Assembly: GCA_021812985.1 (NCBI GenBank)
Contig: JAKAMG010000003.1
Coordinates: 116,811-180,810, forward strand
Direction: 5' to 3'
Length of the DNA stretch: 64,000 bases
From: Bacteroidota bacterium
Lineage (GTDB): Bacteria > Bacteroidota > Ignavibacteria > Kryptoniales > JAKASW01
Position numbers and translations under genes: made by a program. Every line of letters starts with the position of its first letter. The first letter of the stretch is position 1. This document shows, in pieces, positions 1 through 9,281 of this stretch. The notes below the pieces were generated by a model. It made no database searches. It worked only from the letters and a program-made list of their open reading frames with translations, and was not told the DNA's origin.

Positions 1-376
1 ACCCAAGAGCAACTAGGATGAGGCGTTTCGGGAGGAAGGCCAATGATATCCAGACAGCGACGATCTCATCTATGACTACTCTGGAAGGATCATGGCCATA
101 GAGCTTTTCCATTTTGTCTGCGGAGAACGTGCCCCACACTAAAAAGATCAGGATAGCCGGAAGAATGATGTAGAGCTTCTCAAATCCTGGTATAAAATAG
201 ATGATCAGTCCCACAACCGAGCCAGCTGTACCAGGCGCCGCCGGAGAGAGGCCGCTCCCAAGTCCTGTCGCCAGAATCTTGTCCAGCAGGCTTGGGCCTT
301 TCGAAACACCTTCCGCGCTCGCACTTCTTTCTCCCGTATAATCGGGAGATGCATTACTCTGATTGTGCTCTTCCAC
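1..376 (-). CDS. pgpA: Phosphatidylglycerophosphatase A, C-terminus beyond the window
   Basis: PgpA removes the phosphate from phosphatidylglycerophosphate at the inner membrane, the last step of phosphatidylglycerol synthesis. Reading the minus strand from a GTG at 376 gives an open frame to the window edge. It contains the family's first-loop motif GSGLSPAAPGTAGS, hydrophobic helices, and the conserved DPSRVVIDEIV motif with its acidic residues. The GTG start overlaps the end of pgsA by 23 bp and lies in another frame, so the two are probably translated together. No ATG occurs early in this frame. PgsA and PgpA catalyse consecutive reactions, which supports the call. Only about 125 codons are visible, and the C-terminal helices are off the edge. 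Confidence 0.88.
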   Translation of the reverse strand, partial: MEEHNQSNASPDYTGERSASAEGVSKGPSLLDKILATGLGSGLSPAAPGTAGSVVGLIIYFIPGFEKLYIILPAILIFLVWGTFSADKMEKLYGHDPSRVVIDEIVAVWISLAFLPKRLILVALG

Positions 377-959
377 TTAGCGCCCTGAAAGAAGAGAAGA
401 TAATCTTGTAATTTTCGACCACGTACTGCAAGCCGGTTCCCAGCGTGATTATTGTTATGACCAGCATGGTATAGTAAAGGACGTTCACGCTTAGGATCAC
501 GTCGCTGAGTGAACTGAACGAGGGGAAGGTCCCTTTCAGGACGGTAGCCAAGAGCACTGCATATATGAATGCCATCTGCGCGAAAGTCTTAACCTTCGCA
601 GTGAAATTTGTATGAAGTGTGCGCCCTCTCAGCTCAGCAAATGAACGAAGTAGAGTAATGCTAATATCCCGGACGACTATCGCCCAAACCATCCACCAGT
701 CCACGAAGCCGAGCCACGCGAAAGCTATGAAGGCGGCAGAAGTTAGTATCTTGTCGGCAAGAGGATCGAGAAAAATTCCCCACCGTGTGACCTTGCCGAG
801 CTTTCTCGCGATCCAGCCGTCATACCAGTCGGTCAGTGCCGCCACCGCAAAGATCAGGAGCGAAACCTGCTTGAGTAAGAGGCGCTCGCTGATGAACAGG
901 GCAACGAAGACCGGGGTAAGGAGTATTCGCAGGATTGTCAGTTGATTGGGCAGCGTCAT
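354..959 (-). CDS. pgsA: CDP-diacylglycerol--glycerol-3-phosphate 3-phosphatidyltransferase
   Basis: It transfers a phosphatidyl group from CDP-diacylglycerol to glycerol 3-phosphate, the committed step to phosphatidylglycerol. The 201-residue protein is a typical length. The complete CDP-alcohol phosphotransferase signature is present: D44, D47-G48, A51-R52, G61, D65 and D69, at the end of the second hydrophobic segment. Several further membrane segments follow. The N-terminus (MTLPNQLTILRI) is also typical of PgsA. It is the first gene of a minus-strand pair with pgpA. It faces away from the M20 amidohydrolase gene, so any promoter must lie in the 157-bp spacer at 960-1116. Confidence 0.95.
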   Translation of the reverse strand: MTLPNQLTILRILLTPVFVALFISERLLLKQVSLLIFAVAALTDWYDGWIARKLGKVTRWGIFLDPLADKILTSAAFIAFAWLGFVDWWMVWAIVVRDISITLLRSFAELRGRTLHTNFTAKVKTFAQMAFIYAVLLATVLKGTFPSFSSLSDVILSVNVLYYTMLVITIITLGTGLQYVVENYKIIFSSFRALSGRAQSE

Positions 960-1116
960 CGTGCCACAATTTAACTTTGGCCCCGTTGGGGGTCAAGTCC
1001 GGGTTGAAAATCGATTAACACGGCTCAACCTGCCTTTCGTTATATTTTTAGACAAACTAGCAGATTTTGACAAGCCTGCAATTGAATTTGAACGGCGCGC
1101 GAAATATTTTTAATCA
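960..1116. promoter_or_regulatory. Divergent spacer between pgsA and the M20 gene; weak promoter candidate
   Basis: This spacer must carry promoters for two divergent units. On the minus strand, TTGTCA (1068-1073) and TAAAAA (1045-1050) are 17 bp apart, a plausible but imperfect sigma-70 pair for pgsA-pgpA. On the plus strand a perfect TTGACA at 1067-1072 has no acceptable -10 box at the right distance. The region just upstream of the M20 start is AT-rich and shows no clear Shine-Dalgarno site. The match is suggestive only. Confidence 0.3.
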
Positions 1117-2334
1117 ATGACTGATAAAACCCTTTCACTTTCACGGAAAATCCTCCCTGAAATTATCAAGATCCGCCGGCACCTCCATGCATACCCGGAA
1201 CTCGCCTTCGAGGAAGTAGCAACCGGCAAGTTCATAGCCGCAGAGCTCTCGAGGCTGGGAATACGCGTCGAGAAGAATATTGGCAAGACCGGCCTGGTCG
1301 GCATTCTGAAGGGCCGAAGCGGTTCTCATGTGGTGGGCCTGCGCGCCGACATGGACGCTCTTCCGATCCTGGAAGAGAGCGGAGTTAGCTTTGCCAGCCG
1401 CAACAAGGGCGTGATGCACGCCTGCGGACATGATTCTCATATGGCGATGCTGTTGGGCGCGGCCAGGATACTCTCCATCATGAAAGATGATCTTCATGGT
1501 ACGGTAAAGTTCATATTCCAGCCGAGCGAGGAAAAGAATCCGGGTGGCGCCCCCGCTATGATTCTGGACGGCGCGCTCCGCGACCCAGACGTCGACGTGA
1601 TTTTCGGACAACACATTACTACCGACCTACCAGCCGGAAAGTTCGGATTCAGGGCCGGCCCCCTCATGGCATCCGCGGATGAGATTTATATAACCGTTTT
1701 AGGACGCGGAGGACATGGCGCCAAGCCGCACAAGGCTGTTGATCCCATCCTGATCAGCGCGCAGGTTGTGCTGGCGCTTCAGGGAGTGATCTCCAGGATG
1801 AAGGATCCCCTGGAGCCGTCGGTACTCACCATCGGCTCGATACACGGCGGAACGGCAACCAACATCATACCTGACTACGTCAAGCTCTCAGGCACGCTGA
1901 GAACGATGGACGAAGGGTGGAGAAAGCTGGCGCTGTCGCTCATCGAAAGGACGGCGACGGACTGCGCACGCGGTCTCGGTGGAGATTGCAAAGTTGAGAT
2001 AAGCCGCGGTTACCCGGTACTCGTGAATTCGGATGAAGAGACGGATCTGGCAAGCAGAACTGCGGCCGGAATTTTTGGCAAGTCGGCAGCCGTGACGGTT
2101 CCGCCGCAGATGGGCGCCGAGGACTTCGCTTATTACCTCCGCGAAGTCCCGGGGACATTCTGGTGGATAGGGGCTGGGAACAGGAAGACCGGCGCCACCG
2201 CTTCGATTCACAGTTCGAAGTTCATGGTGGACGAGTCAGCATTCATGTATGGCTCCGCCCTCCTTGCCTCAGTGGCAATGAAGTATCTTTCCGGAAAGGA
2301 AATGACCGGAAGCCAGCGTGGACGCCGCGACTAA
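1117..2334 (+). CDS. M20-family amidohydrolase (N-acyl-amino-acid/hippurate hydrolase type)
   Basis: A cytosolic metal-dependent hydrolase that probably removes an acyl or similar group from an amino acid or peptide derivative; the substrate cannot be read from sequence. The M20D motifs are in order: an RRHLHAYPELAFEE-type N-terminal motif near residues 20-33, RADMDALP at 76-83, HACGHDSH from 101 (C103 and H105 are metal-site positions), and FQPSEE at 134-139 with the catalytic glutamate. The length of 405 residues fits the subfamily. It is the first gene of the long plus-strand run, and its end overlaps the GTG start of the glnE-like gene by 17 bp. Alternatives within M20 include an IAA-amino acid hydrolase-type enzyme. 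Confidence 0.9.
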   Translation: MTDKTLSLSRKILPEIIKIRRHLHAYPELAFEEVATGKFIAAELSRLGIRVEKNIGKTGLVGILKGRSGSHVVGLRADMDALPILEESGVSFASRNKGVMHACGHDSHMAMLLGAARILSIMKDDLHGTVKFIFQPSEEKNPGGAPAMILDGALRDPDVDVIFGQHITTDLPAGKFGFRAGPLMASADEIYITVLGRGGHGAKPHKAVDPILISAQVVLALQGVISRMKDPLEPSVLTIGSIHGGTATNIIPDYVKLSGTLRTMDEGWRKLALSLIERTATDCARGLGGDCKVEISRGYPVLVNSDEETDLASRTAAGIFGKSAAVTVPPQMGAEDFAYYLREVPGTFWWIGAGNRKTGATASIHSSKFMVDESAFMYGSALLASVAMKYLSGKEMTGSQRGRRD

Positions 2335-5185
2335 AGAAAACGTTTCCCGACTCCTCCAGAAGATCTTCGAGCTGATTGTCAATTCGGGGGCGGACATACC
2401 TTCCGTCGAGTTCATGGACAATCTCGAACAGGCTACCCTTTCCCTTCCTGACCAGTTCATGACGCTCAATAACTTCGAGCGCTTCTTGGCGAATGCCACG
2501 AACAAGGCCTCAGTCATTTCTGACCTGGCAAGAGATCGGAAGCTTCTCCTCGATTTCCTCAAAGTAATATCAACAAGCCAGTATCTCGCGGATATCTTCG
2601 TAAGGCACCCCGCTTTTTTCAGGTTCCTTTTCTCGCCGGCGGGCATCGAGACTCCATTGAATCCGGATGCCCTGCTGGCCGAGTTGACGACTCAGGCGGC
2701 AGTGTACTCCGAAGTATCCCACATGAACGACCTTATCAGGCGGGTTTACAAGCGGGAGATTCTCAGGATCGGGGCACGCGATATATGCGGGCGAGATACT
2801 ATGGAGGCCACGACCCTCCAGATATCCCAGCTGGCAGAGTGCATATTGCAGATATCGTTTACGATCGCAGCAGAAGAGGTGACCAATAAACGCGGACCAC
2901 TCGCTTCTTCGATAAGCTGCATCGCCCTCGGAAAATTTGGCGGGAATGAACTCAACTACAGCTCGGACATTGACCTGATTTTCCTTTATAAACAGGGGGA
3001 CAAGCAGAGCGACATCGAGGCATCGCAGGAGGCGAACTACTTCATCGGTGTCCTCATGAAGCATCTTACGGCTGAATCAGCTGAAGGCCATTTGTACAGG
3101 ATTGATTTGCGTCTCCGCCCGGACGGCGCGTCAAGCGCAGCGGCCCAGAGCTTCGAGGGCATACTCGCCTACTACGAGTCGCGTGGAGAGCTCTGGGAGC
3201 GGCAGATGCTGATAAAGGCAAGACATGTCGCCGGTGACGAAGACCTCAGCCGGGCTTTTCTCACTCACCTCAGACCTTTCGTCTACCCGCGGACATGGCT
3301 CGAGAATCCCATAGACGAAATCCCGAGGATGAAAATTCGCATCGAGAACTCAAATCCGAACGAGTTCAACATCAAACTTCGCCGGGGCGGTATAAGGGAC
3401 ATTGAGTTCATCGTTCAGGCACTGCAGCTCCTCAACGGAGGATCGAATCCGGAAATCCAGACCGGCAATACCCTGCGTGGCATAAAACTCCTCGGAAAGG
3501 CCGGCATTCTCGCGAAGCAGGAGGTCAAGCTCCTTTCGGACGCGTATAAGTTCTACCGTCTCGTTGAGCACCGTCTCCAGCTCTTCAGCAATATGCAGAC
3601 TCACACGCTACCATCAGACGCCGTGGAATTCCGCAATCTATCGAAGCGATGCGGATACAAGAACGAACGCAAATTCAGGAACGAGTTGTTCGGCTATTTC
3701 GATTCGGTGGCTGAACTTTTCGACGGCGTGTTCCGGATTGAGCAGCCCATAGAGCGCTCGGAGATCGATCAGCTGCTTGAAGGTCCGATGAACGACGAAC
3801 GGACGCGGCGTGTGCTCGAGAACTACGGTCTCTCGAGGATTGAAGAAGCATACCGGAACACACAGTTTCTATCGAGAGGAGTCACGCGCGCTGGAGACAT
3901 CGAGTTTCCGGCCGGGGTGACTAAGGCTTTCCGCGAAATCGCCCCCTTCCTCTTTGAGGACGTAAAGCTCACAGTTGACCAGGACCTGACGCTTAAGAAT
4001 TTCTCTCGCATTGTTACCGCGGTGAAGAGCCTGGAGGTCTTCTACAAGTCACTGGCCGATGACAATTTCCGTAAGCTCATATTGACGCTTTGCTCGAAGG
4101 CAACCCGTTTCGTCGACTACATCACGGTCGACCCCCTCCTCCTTGACCTTCTGATGTCGCCCGAAAGGCTTCTCGACACCAGGACGCACCTCGCCGAGGA
4201 CATGCCCCTGGCCATGTCGAAAGAGTTCAACGAGATAAAGCTCGGGATGCTTTACCTCCTCGAAGAGATTTCCCTCTCCCAGACACTCGCGAAATGGACA
4301 GAAGTGGCGGAGACGTTCTTCATTGACGCCTTAGGCAAAGTGTTTCAGAAGAGCCAGCCGATCATACTGGCAGGCGGGAAATTCGGCTCAGGCGAGATGT
4401 CGTTCATGTCAGACCTTGATGTTCTCTTCATTCTACCGGACAAGCTTAAGCGAAGCAAGCCGACATACGAGAAGAAGGTCCCGGACGTCCAGAAGAGGTT
4501 GCTGGACGCGAACGGCAATCCTGTCTTCACGATAGATCTGAAGCTGCGACCTGAAGGTAAGAGCGCCCCTCTCATCATGACTGAATCAGAATATGAGACA
4601 TACCTTGAGAAACGGCTTTCCGTATGGGAAGTGATGGCAATGACGAGGTTCAGATTCATCTCCGACTCGGAACGAATCGGCAAGGCGATGTCAAATGTTA
4701 TTGATAACTTCAGGTTAACCCCGCCGGCTGTAAATGAGATCGCAGCGATCTATTCGAAAGTCATACAGAGCAAGAGCTACTTTCACGAAATAGACGTGAA
4801 GTCGGGAGACGGAGGGATGTTTGCCGTGGAGTTTCTGGTGCAGACACTTGTCCTCGCAAATCTTGAAAAGATGAAGGCGATACTCCCCGATTCTACCATC
4901 GCGCTGCTGGAGAAGCTTTCTGCGATAGGGGCACTACCAGAGGACGCGGCCGATGAGGTGAAGGAGAGTTACGAGTTTTACAGGATGATAGAGTTTGCGA
5001 ATTACACATCGCTCTCAAGGACAAACCACAAGATACCACACGACGAACGCGAGCTGGAGTCACTCTCCGCGCATCTTTCATTTAAGAACCCGGACGAATT
5101 CATGGACAGCCTCAAGTCGCGCATGCGCCGGGTTAGTACACTCTTCAGGAAGGTAATCTCTTCCCTCTCCGAGACCAACCAATAG
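2318..5185 (+). CDS. glnE: Bifunctional glutamine synthetase adenylyltransferase/adenylyl-removing enzyme (GlnE-like)
   Basis: GlnE controls glutamine synthetase by adding AMP to it or removing AMP, and so adjusts nitrogen assimilation. The 955-residue protein matches the usual length of about 950. It holds both nucleotidyltransferase modules: one near 203-225 (LGKFGGNELNYSSDIDLIF, metal Asp pair D217/D219) and one near 685-705 (GGKFGSGEMSFMSDLDVLF, D699/D701). Each is followed by helical regulatory sequence with the RLRPDG/KLRPEG motif. The start is a GTG, overlapping the M20 gene. No glnA, glnB or glnD lies in the window. Its place at the head of a cell-surface operon is odd. Both active sites look intact. 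Confidence 0.92.
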   Translation: MDAATKENVSRLLQKIFELIVNSGADIPSVEFMDNLEQATLSLPDQFMTLNNFERFLANATNKASVISDLARDRKLLLDFLKVISTSQYLADIFVRHPAFFRFLFSPAGIETPLNPDALLAELTTQAAVYSEVSHMNDLIRRVYKREILRIGARDICGRDTMEATTLQISQLAECILQISFTIAAEEVTNKRGPLASSISCIALGKFGGNELNYSSDIDLIFLYKQGDKQSDIEASQEANYFIGVLMKHLTAESAEGHLYRIDLRLRPDGASSAAAQSFEGILAYYESRGELWERQMLIKARHVAGDEDLSRAFLTHLRPFVYPRTWLENPIDEIPRMKIRIENSNPNEFNIKLRRGGIRDIEFIVQALQLLNGGSNPEIQTGNTLRGIKLLGKAGILAKQEVKLLSDAYKFYRLVEHRLQLFSNMQTHTLPSDAVEFRNLSKRCGYKNERKFRNELFGYFDSVAELFDGVFRIEQPIERSEIDQLLEGPMNDERTRRVLENYGLSRIEEAYRNTQFLSRGVTRAGDIEFPAGVTKAFREIAPFLFEDVKLTVDQDLTLKNFSRIVTAVKSLEVFYKSLADDNFRKLILTLCSKATRFVDYITVDPLLLDLLMSPERLLDTRTHLAEDMPLAMSKEFNEIKLGMLYLLEEISLSQTLAKWTEVAETFFIDALGKVFQKSQPIILAGGKFGSGEMSFMSDLDVLFILPDKLKRSKPTYEKKVPDVQKRLLDANGNPVFTIDLKLRPEGKSAPLIMTESEYETYLEKRLSVWEVMAMTRFRFISDSERIGKAMSNVIDNFRLTPPAVNEIAAIYSKVIQSKSYFHEIDVKSGDGGMFAVEFLVQTLVLANLEKMKAILPDSTIALLEKLSAIGALPEDAADEVKESYEFYRMIEFANYTSLSRTNHKIPHDERELESLSAHLSFKNPDEFMDSLKSRMRRVSTLFRKVISSLSETNQ

Positions 5186-5194
5186 CGAGGCAGA

Positions 5195-7174
5195 TTGAGC
5201 AGGGATCGTAGGACTGGCGGCAAAGCGGCTCAACCCGGCCACGGAGAAGGAGTGGCGGTCCTTCCGAAGCCTTTCGAAAAGACTGATTATATTGTTGGAG
5301 CGATACTCACCGGCCTTTCGCTCCTAATTTATTCGTTCACGATGTCCAGAAGCATTCCCTACATTGACGGAGGGGAGCTCACGACCGTGCTCTGGACTCT
5401 CGGGATAGCGCATCCGACAGGTTACCCGCTTTTCACGCTCATCGGTTACCTATTCGTTCACATTCCCATCTTTCCTGAGGTCGCGCTGCGGGCGAACTTC
5501 TTTGCCGCTCTCTGCACCGCGCTCGCGACAGGCACGTTTTATTTTGCCTTCTTCAAAGGGCTTCAGGTCCTACGAGACCCCGCTAACGGAAATAGCAAGA
5601 ATGGAAAGTCGGCAAAGCATGCCGACACGCAGGAGGTTGCAAACGGATCTGCCACGCTGCAAAGGATGAGCTCGGCGGCAGCGGTCCTCGTTCTCGCATT
5701 CTCCATCACATTCTGGGACCAGAGCACATCGGTGGAGGTATACCCGCTCCAGCTCCTTCTCTTCGGACTTATCCTCCTCGCATGGCTGTCTTTCCACGAA
5801 AATCCGGGGAATCGATCTGCCGCCCTGGCGGGACTGGCGCTAGGGCTCGGCTTTGCCAATCACATGACTACCGTCCTTACGCTCCCCGCTCTTCTATTCC
5901 TTTTCGTCTCTGCGCGTAAAAGGAGGCGAGTCAGTATAAGGACGCTGCTTTACATTTTTGGCGGAGGACTCGCCGCTTCCCTGCTCTACCTTTATCTTCC
6001 GATCCGAGCTGCTGAGAACCCACTGATGAATTGGGGAGACCCGTACAATCTTAAGCGTTTCATATGGCATGTCACGGGAAAGCAGTTCAGCACATGGATG
6101 TTCAGCTCCTTCGATGTCTTTCAGCATCAGATGGAAATTTTCTTCACATCACTCCCCGGCGAATTCCGCATATCACTTGTCGTCGTCTTGACGGGAATCA
6201 TCGTCTCTTTTGTCTCGCGGAGGAGACTCTTCTGGTTCGGACTTCTTCTGATCGCCGGCGATCTCGCGTACGCCGCGAACTACAACATCCACGACATCTC
6301 AAGCTACTTCCTACTGGCTTACATTTCGCTGGCCATGTTTGCCGCCGAGGGTTTCAGTTACCTGTCGGAGAGAATAATGAGGATTAAGCCGCGGGTCGCC
6401 CTTGCAGCGGGACTTCTCATTATCTTCCCTGCCATATCAGCGGCCGCGAATTTCGACGGCGCCAACGAAAGCGACGACTACGCCGTCGAGATGTACACGA
6501 ACGATATACTCAGGAGCCTTCCTCGGAATGCGGTTGTCCTCTCATACCAATGGGATGACTTCGTCTCAGCTTCGATATACTATCAAAACGTGGATAGGAT
6601 AAGACCGGACATAACCATAATAGACAAGGAACTTCTGAGGCGGTCATGGTACACCAGAGACGTACATGAGCGTGATTCCTTCCTTTTCCCAAAGACCGAT
6701 CCGATCTATGCCGCGTACCAGGATAATCTTCGACTGTTTGAAAACGATCTCCCCTATGATCCCGCCAGCATAGAGAACACGTACACAGAATTCATCCGGG
6801 AAATAATTTCGGGTGCGATGCTATCAGGACGCGAAGTGTTCGTCGGACCTGAAATCGAGACCAGATACCTGTACCGTTACAATCGGGTACCGTATGGCCT
6901 CCTGATGGAACTGACCACTGACACGAGTTACGTCCCCTGCGGAAGCGACGGCCTGGGAGGATTCAAGGCGGCCAAGAGAGTCTCCAACGATTACTCCCGA
7001 CAGATTTTGGGCTTCTACACGCAGATGTTCCTCGCACGCGCTCAGTACGAGTACTCGAACAAACATCTCCACAGAACGCTCTCCTGGATAGACAAATCGC
7101 TCGAAGTGGACCCTGCGCTTCAGACCGCTCAGACGGCAAGGATTCAGGTGCTCAAAGAGCTTGGTGGGAAGTGA
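5195..7174 (+). CDS. DUF2723 / TMEM260-like multi-spanning membrane glycosyltransferase
   Basis: A 659-residue inner-membrane protein of the DUF2723 (GT117, TMEM260-like) family, whose animal member is a protein O-mannosyltransferase. The hallmark region is near residues 50-90: a DGGEL loop followed by LGIAHPTGYPLFTLIG. About ten hydrophobic segments come next, then a soluble C-terminal part of about 200 residues that ends in a TPR-like helical pair. The start is a TTG preceded by GAGG, nine bases after glnE. The next gene, a GT2, overlaps by four bases. Together with the GT2 and the later GT4 this suggests surface protein or lipid glycosylation, perhaps of the exported proteins in the same run. 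Donor and acceptor are unknown. Confidence 0.85.
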   Translation: MSRDRRTGGKAAQPGHGEGVAVLPKPFEKTDYIVGAILTGLSLLIYSFTMSRSIPYIDGGELTTVLWTLGIAHPTGYPLFTLIGYLFVHIPIFPEVALRANFFAALCTALATGTFYFAFFKGLQVLRDPANGNSKNGKSAKHADTQEVANGSATLQRMSSAAAVLVLAFSITFWDQSTSVEVYPLQLLLFGLILLAWLSFHENPGNRSAALAGLALGLGFANHMTTVLTLPALLFLFVSARKRRRVSIRTLLYIFGGGLAASLLYLYLPIRAAENPLMNWGDPYNLKRFIWHVTGKQFSTWMFSSFDVFQHQMEIFFTSLPGEFRISLVVVLTGIIVSFVSRRRLFWFGLLLIAGDLAYAANYNIHDISSYFLLAYISLAMFAAEGFSYLSERIMRIKPRVALAAGLLIIFPAISAAANFDGANESDDYAVEMYTNDILRSLPRNAVVLSYQWDDFVSASIYYQNVDRIRPDITIIDKELLRRSWYTRDVHERDSFLFPKTDPIYAAYQDNLRLFENDLPYDPASIENTYTEFIREIISGAMLSGREVFVGPEIETRYLYRYNRVPYGLLMELTTDTSYVPCGSDGLGGFKAAKRVSNDYSRQILGFYTQMFLARAQYEYSNKHLHRTLSWIDKSLEVDPALQTAQTARIQVLKELGGK

Positions 7175-8277
7175 CGCTTAACCTGATCCTGATCGTCCTG
7201 GCGTCTTTATACGCGGTGGAGCTCAGCCTATATGCAGCCGCCGCCGCCCGGGCGAGAAGGCAGGGACTTGTCAATCGGTGGACTGGAGAACAACCTAAGG
7301 TATCCGTGATTGTCGCGGCAAAGGATGAGGAACTCAACCTCCCGGCTTGCATCGAGTCTCTCGTTCGACTCGATTACCCGCATTCTCTTCTGGAAGTAAT
7401 CATCGTAAACGACCAATCGATTGACGGAACTGCGGCGGTCATCGACACTTTCACGAAAAGATATGGCTTCGTCAGGAGAGTTGATGCCGTTGAAGACAGC
7501 GTCATGCGTGGAAAGGCAAATGCACTTTCCCAGGGAATCGAATCTGCGCGTGGGGAGTTAATCTTTTTGACTGACGCGGATTGTGCGGTTCCGGCGTCAT
7601 GGATACGCGGGACGCTTAGGCATTTCGGCAAGAGGACAGGCGTGGTCGGCGGCGTCACGCTCATCTCCCGCACGACAGACAGTGTCAGCGGCATGCAGGC
7701 GCTTGACTGGGATATCCTCTTAACTGTCGCTGCGGGCGCGGCAACTCTGCGGAAACCTCTGGCATGTTTAGGCAATAACCTGGCCTTCAGGAAAGATGCT
7801 TACGATGACGTCGGTGGTTATAGAAAAATCAGGTTTAGCGTGACCGAAGACTACGCGCTCTTCAAGGCGATTGTATCATCAGGGCGTTGGGACTACGCCT
7901 ATCCGATGGACTCCGAGACTTTGGTAGAGACCCTTCCAGTCGGGACGCTGGGAAAGGTTTTCCGCCAGAGGCGGCGCTGGGCCGTAGGCGGAAAAGACAC
8001 CGGGGTATTCGGCATGCTAACACTCGTGCCCGGTTTCCTCTTCCACTGGGCCATCATAGCTTCCATTTTCTTCTCTCCAACAGCCTTGGCGGCTGCTTTC
8101 GCCTTCAAGCTTGTCGTAGACACACTCTTCGCCCTGCCGACGCTGAGGTTTTACGGAAAGATTGCTCACTTGAAATTTATCCTTTATTTTGAGATTTATT
8201 ATCTGATTTATGTGGCAATCCTCCCCTTCTCTGTCTACCTCGGGAAGGGGATCACGTGGAAGGGAAGAAAATACTGA
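7171..8277 (+). CDS. Family 2 processive-type membrane glycosyltransferase
   Basis: A 368-residue GT2 enzyme with one N-terminal membrane helix (residues 3-25), a GT-A catalytic domain (about 43-270) and several C-terminal membrane helices. The diagnostic residues are visible: the VSVIVAAKDEE nucleotide-binding strand, DAD at 135-137 (metal and UDP binding), a TED motif with E226-D227 (probable base), and QRRRW at 266-270. This arrangement is shared with cellulose-synthase-like and ceramide or hopanoid glycosyltransferases. The start is a GTG overlapping the DUF2723 stop. The end abuts the next gene with no spacer, so translation is probably coupled. The product is unknown; a surface glycan or glycolipid is likely. 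Confidence 0.88.
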   Translation: MTLNLILIVLASLYAVELSLYAAAAARARRQGLVNRWTGEQPKVSVIVAAKDEELNLPACIESLVRLDYPHSLLEVIIVNDQSIDGTAAVIDTFTKRYGFVRRVDAVEDSVMRGKANALSQGIESARGELIFLTDADCAVPASWIRGTLRHFGKRTGVVGGVTLISRTTDSVSGMQALDWDILLTVAAGAATLRKPLACLGNNLAFRKDAYDDVGGYRKIRFSVTEDYALFKAIVSSGRWDYAYPMDSETLVETLPVGTLGKVFRQRRRWAVGGKDTGVFGMLTLVPGFLFHWAIIASIFFSPTALAAAFAFKLVVDTLFALPTLRFYGKIAHLKFILYFEIYYLIYVAILPFSVYLGKGITWKGRKY

Positions 8278-9270
8278 ATGTCCGAATACTGGCAGCGAGC
8301 TGAAGATGTGGAGGCATATCCGATGTCGTGGAGGGAGCTCAAGATTCCTCTCCACGCGGGTTTGTTTGTCCTCACCCTCTTCACCACTACGCTTGCCGGC
8401 GTTCAGTGGATAGGCCTGGACCCACTTAACATACTTAATTTGCCGCTCGGAGTCTCTTACAGTGTGCCGCTTCTGTTCATACTTGGCTCACATGAATTCG
8501 GACATTTCTTTTATTCGCTCAAGCACCGAGTGCGCGCGACACTTCCATATTTCATTCCATTTCCCTTCATCCCCGGGATGATAAACTTCGGAACTCTCGG
8601 TGCGGTCATACGCACAAAAACTCCCGTCCCGTCGCGCAGGGCCCTATTCGATATCGGGGTCTCCGGACCGATCGTCGGTTTCATCGCCAGCCTTGCCGTA
8701 CTTGTTTACGGCTTCACTCACCTTCCTTCGCGTGAGTATCTGTTGCTTATCCATCCGAATTTTGATTTCGCAACCAATTCTGTACCAGTGGGAGACGGCA
8801 CCCCATTCGCGTTCGGGAACACACTCCTTTTTAAGCTTCTCGAATTGATACTGACCAACCCGCGTACTGAGTTCATCCCGCCGATGTCGGAGATATATCA
8901 CTATCCATTCCTCTGCACCGGCTGGTTCGGCCTCTTCGTTACTGCGATGAACCTCCTCCCTGTCGGGCAGCTGGACGGTGGTCACCTTATCTACGCAATG
9001 TTTGGAAGAAAACACAAGCGGATCGCCCGTGTGGTATTCGGAGTGCTTATAGCTCTCGGAATAATGAGCCTCCTCCCCCTCATAAACATCAACATAACAT
9101 TCGGCTGGCTGGGCTGGCTCTTCTGGGCGGCAATCCTTTTCTTCGTCGTCAAAATCGACCATCCACCAGTTGTAGACAACACGCCGTTGGACACGAAGAG
9201 AAAAATTATCGGCTGGCTCACTATCGTGATTTTCATACTCTGCTTTTCACCAACTCCTTTCACAACCTAA
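8278..9270 (+). CDS. M50 site-2-type intramembrane zinc metalloprotease
   Basis: A 330-residue polytopic membrane protein with the site-2 protease active site. H72-E73-F-G-H76 lies in one membrane segment, and a second metal motif, NLLPVGQLDGGH (N225 to H236, ligand D233), lies near residue 230. FIPFPFIPGMINFGTLGAV between them resembles the family's conserved membrane-re-entrant region. No PDZ domain is visible, so this is the short type. Enzymes of this group cut membrane-anchored regulators or signal-peptide remnants. The gene starts directly after the GT2 stop and precedes the lipoprotein gene by 11 bases. A role in processing the exported products of this operon is inference. Confidence 0.88.
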   Translation: MSEYWQRAEDVEAYPMSWRELKIPLHAGLFVLTLFTTTLAGVQWIGLDPLNILNLPLGVSYSVPLLFILGSHEFGHFFYSLKHRVRATLPYFIPFPFIPGMINFGTLGAVIRTKTPVPSRRALFDIGVSGPIVGFIASLAVLVYGFTHLPSREYLLLIHPNFDFATNSVPVGDGTPFAFGNTLLFKLLELILTNPRTEFIPPMSEIYHYPFLCTGWFGLFVTAMNLLPVGQLDGGHLIYAMFGRKHKRIARVVFGVLIALGIMSLLPLININITFGWLGWLFWAAILFFVVKIDHPPVVDNTPLDTKRKIIGWLTIVIFILCFSPTPFTT

Positions 9271-9281
9271 TCGAGGAACTT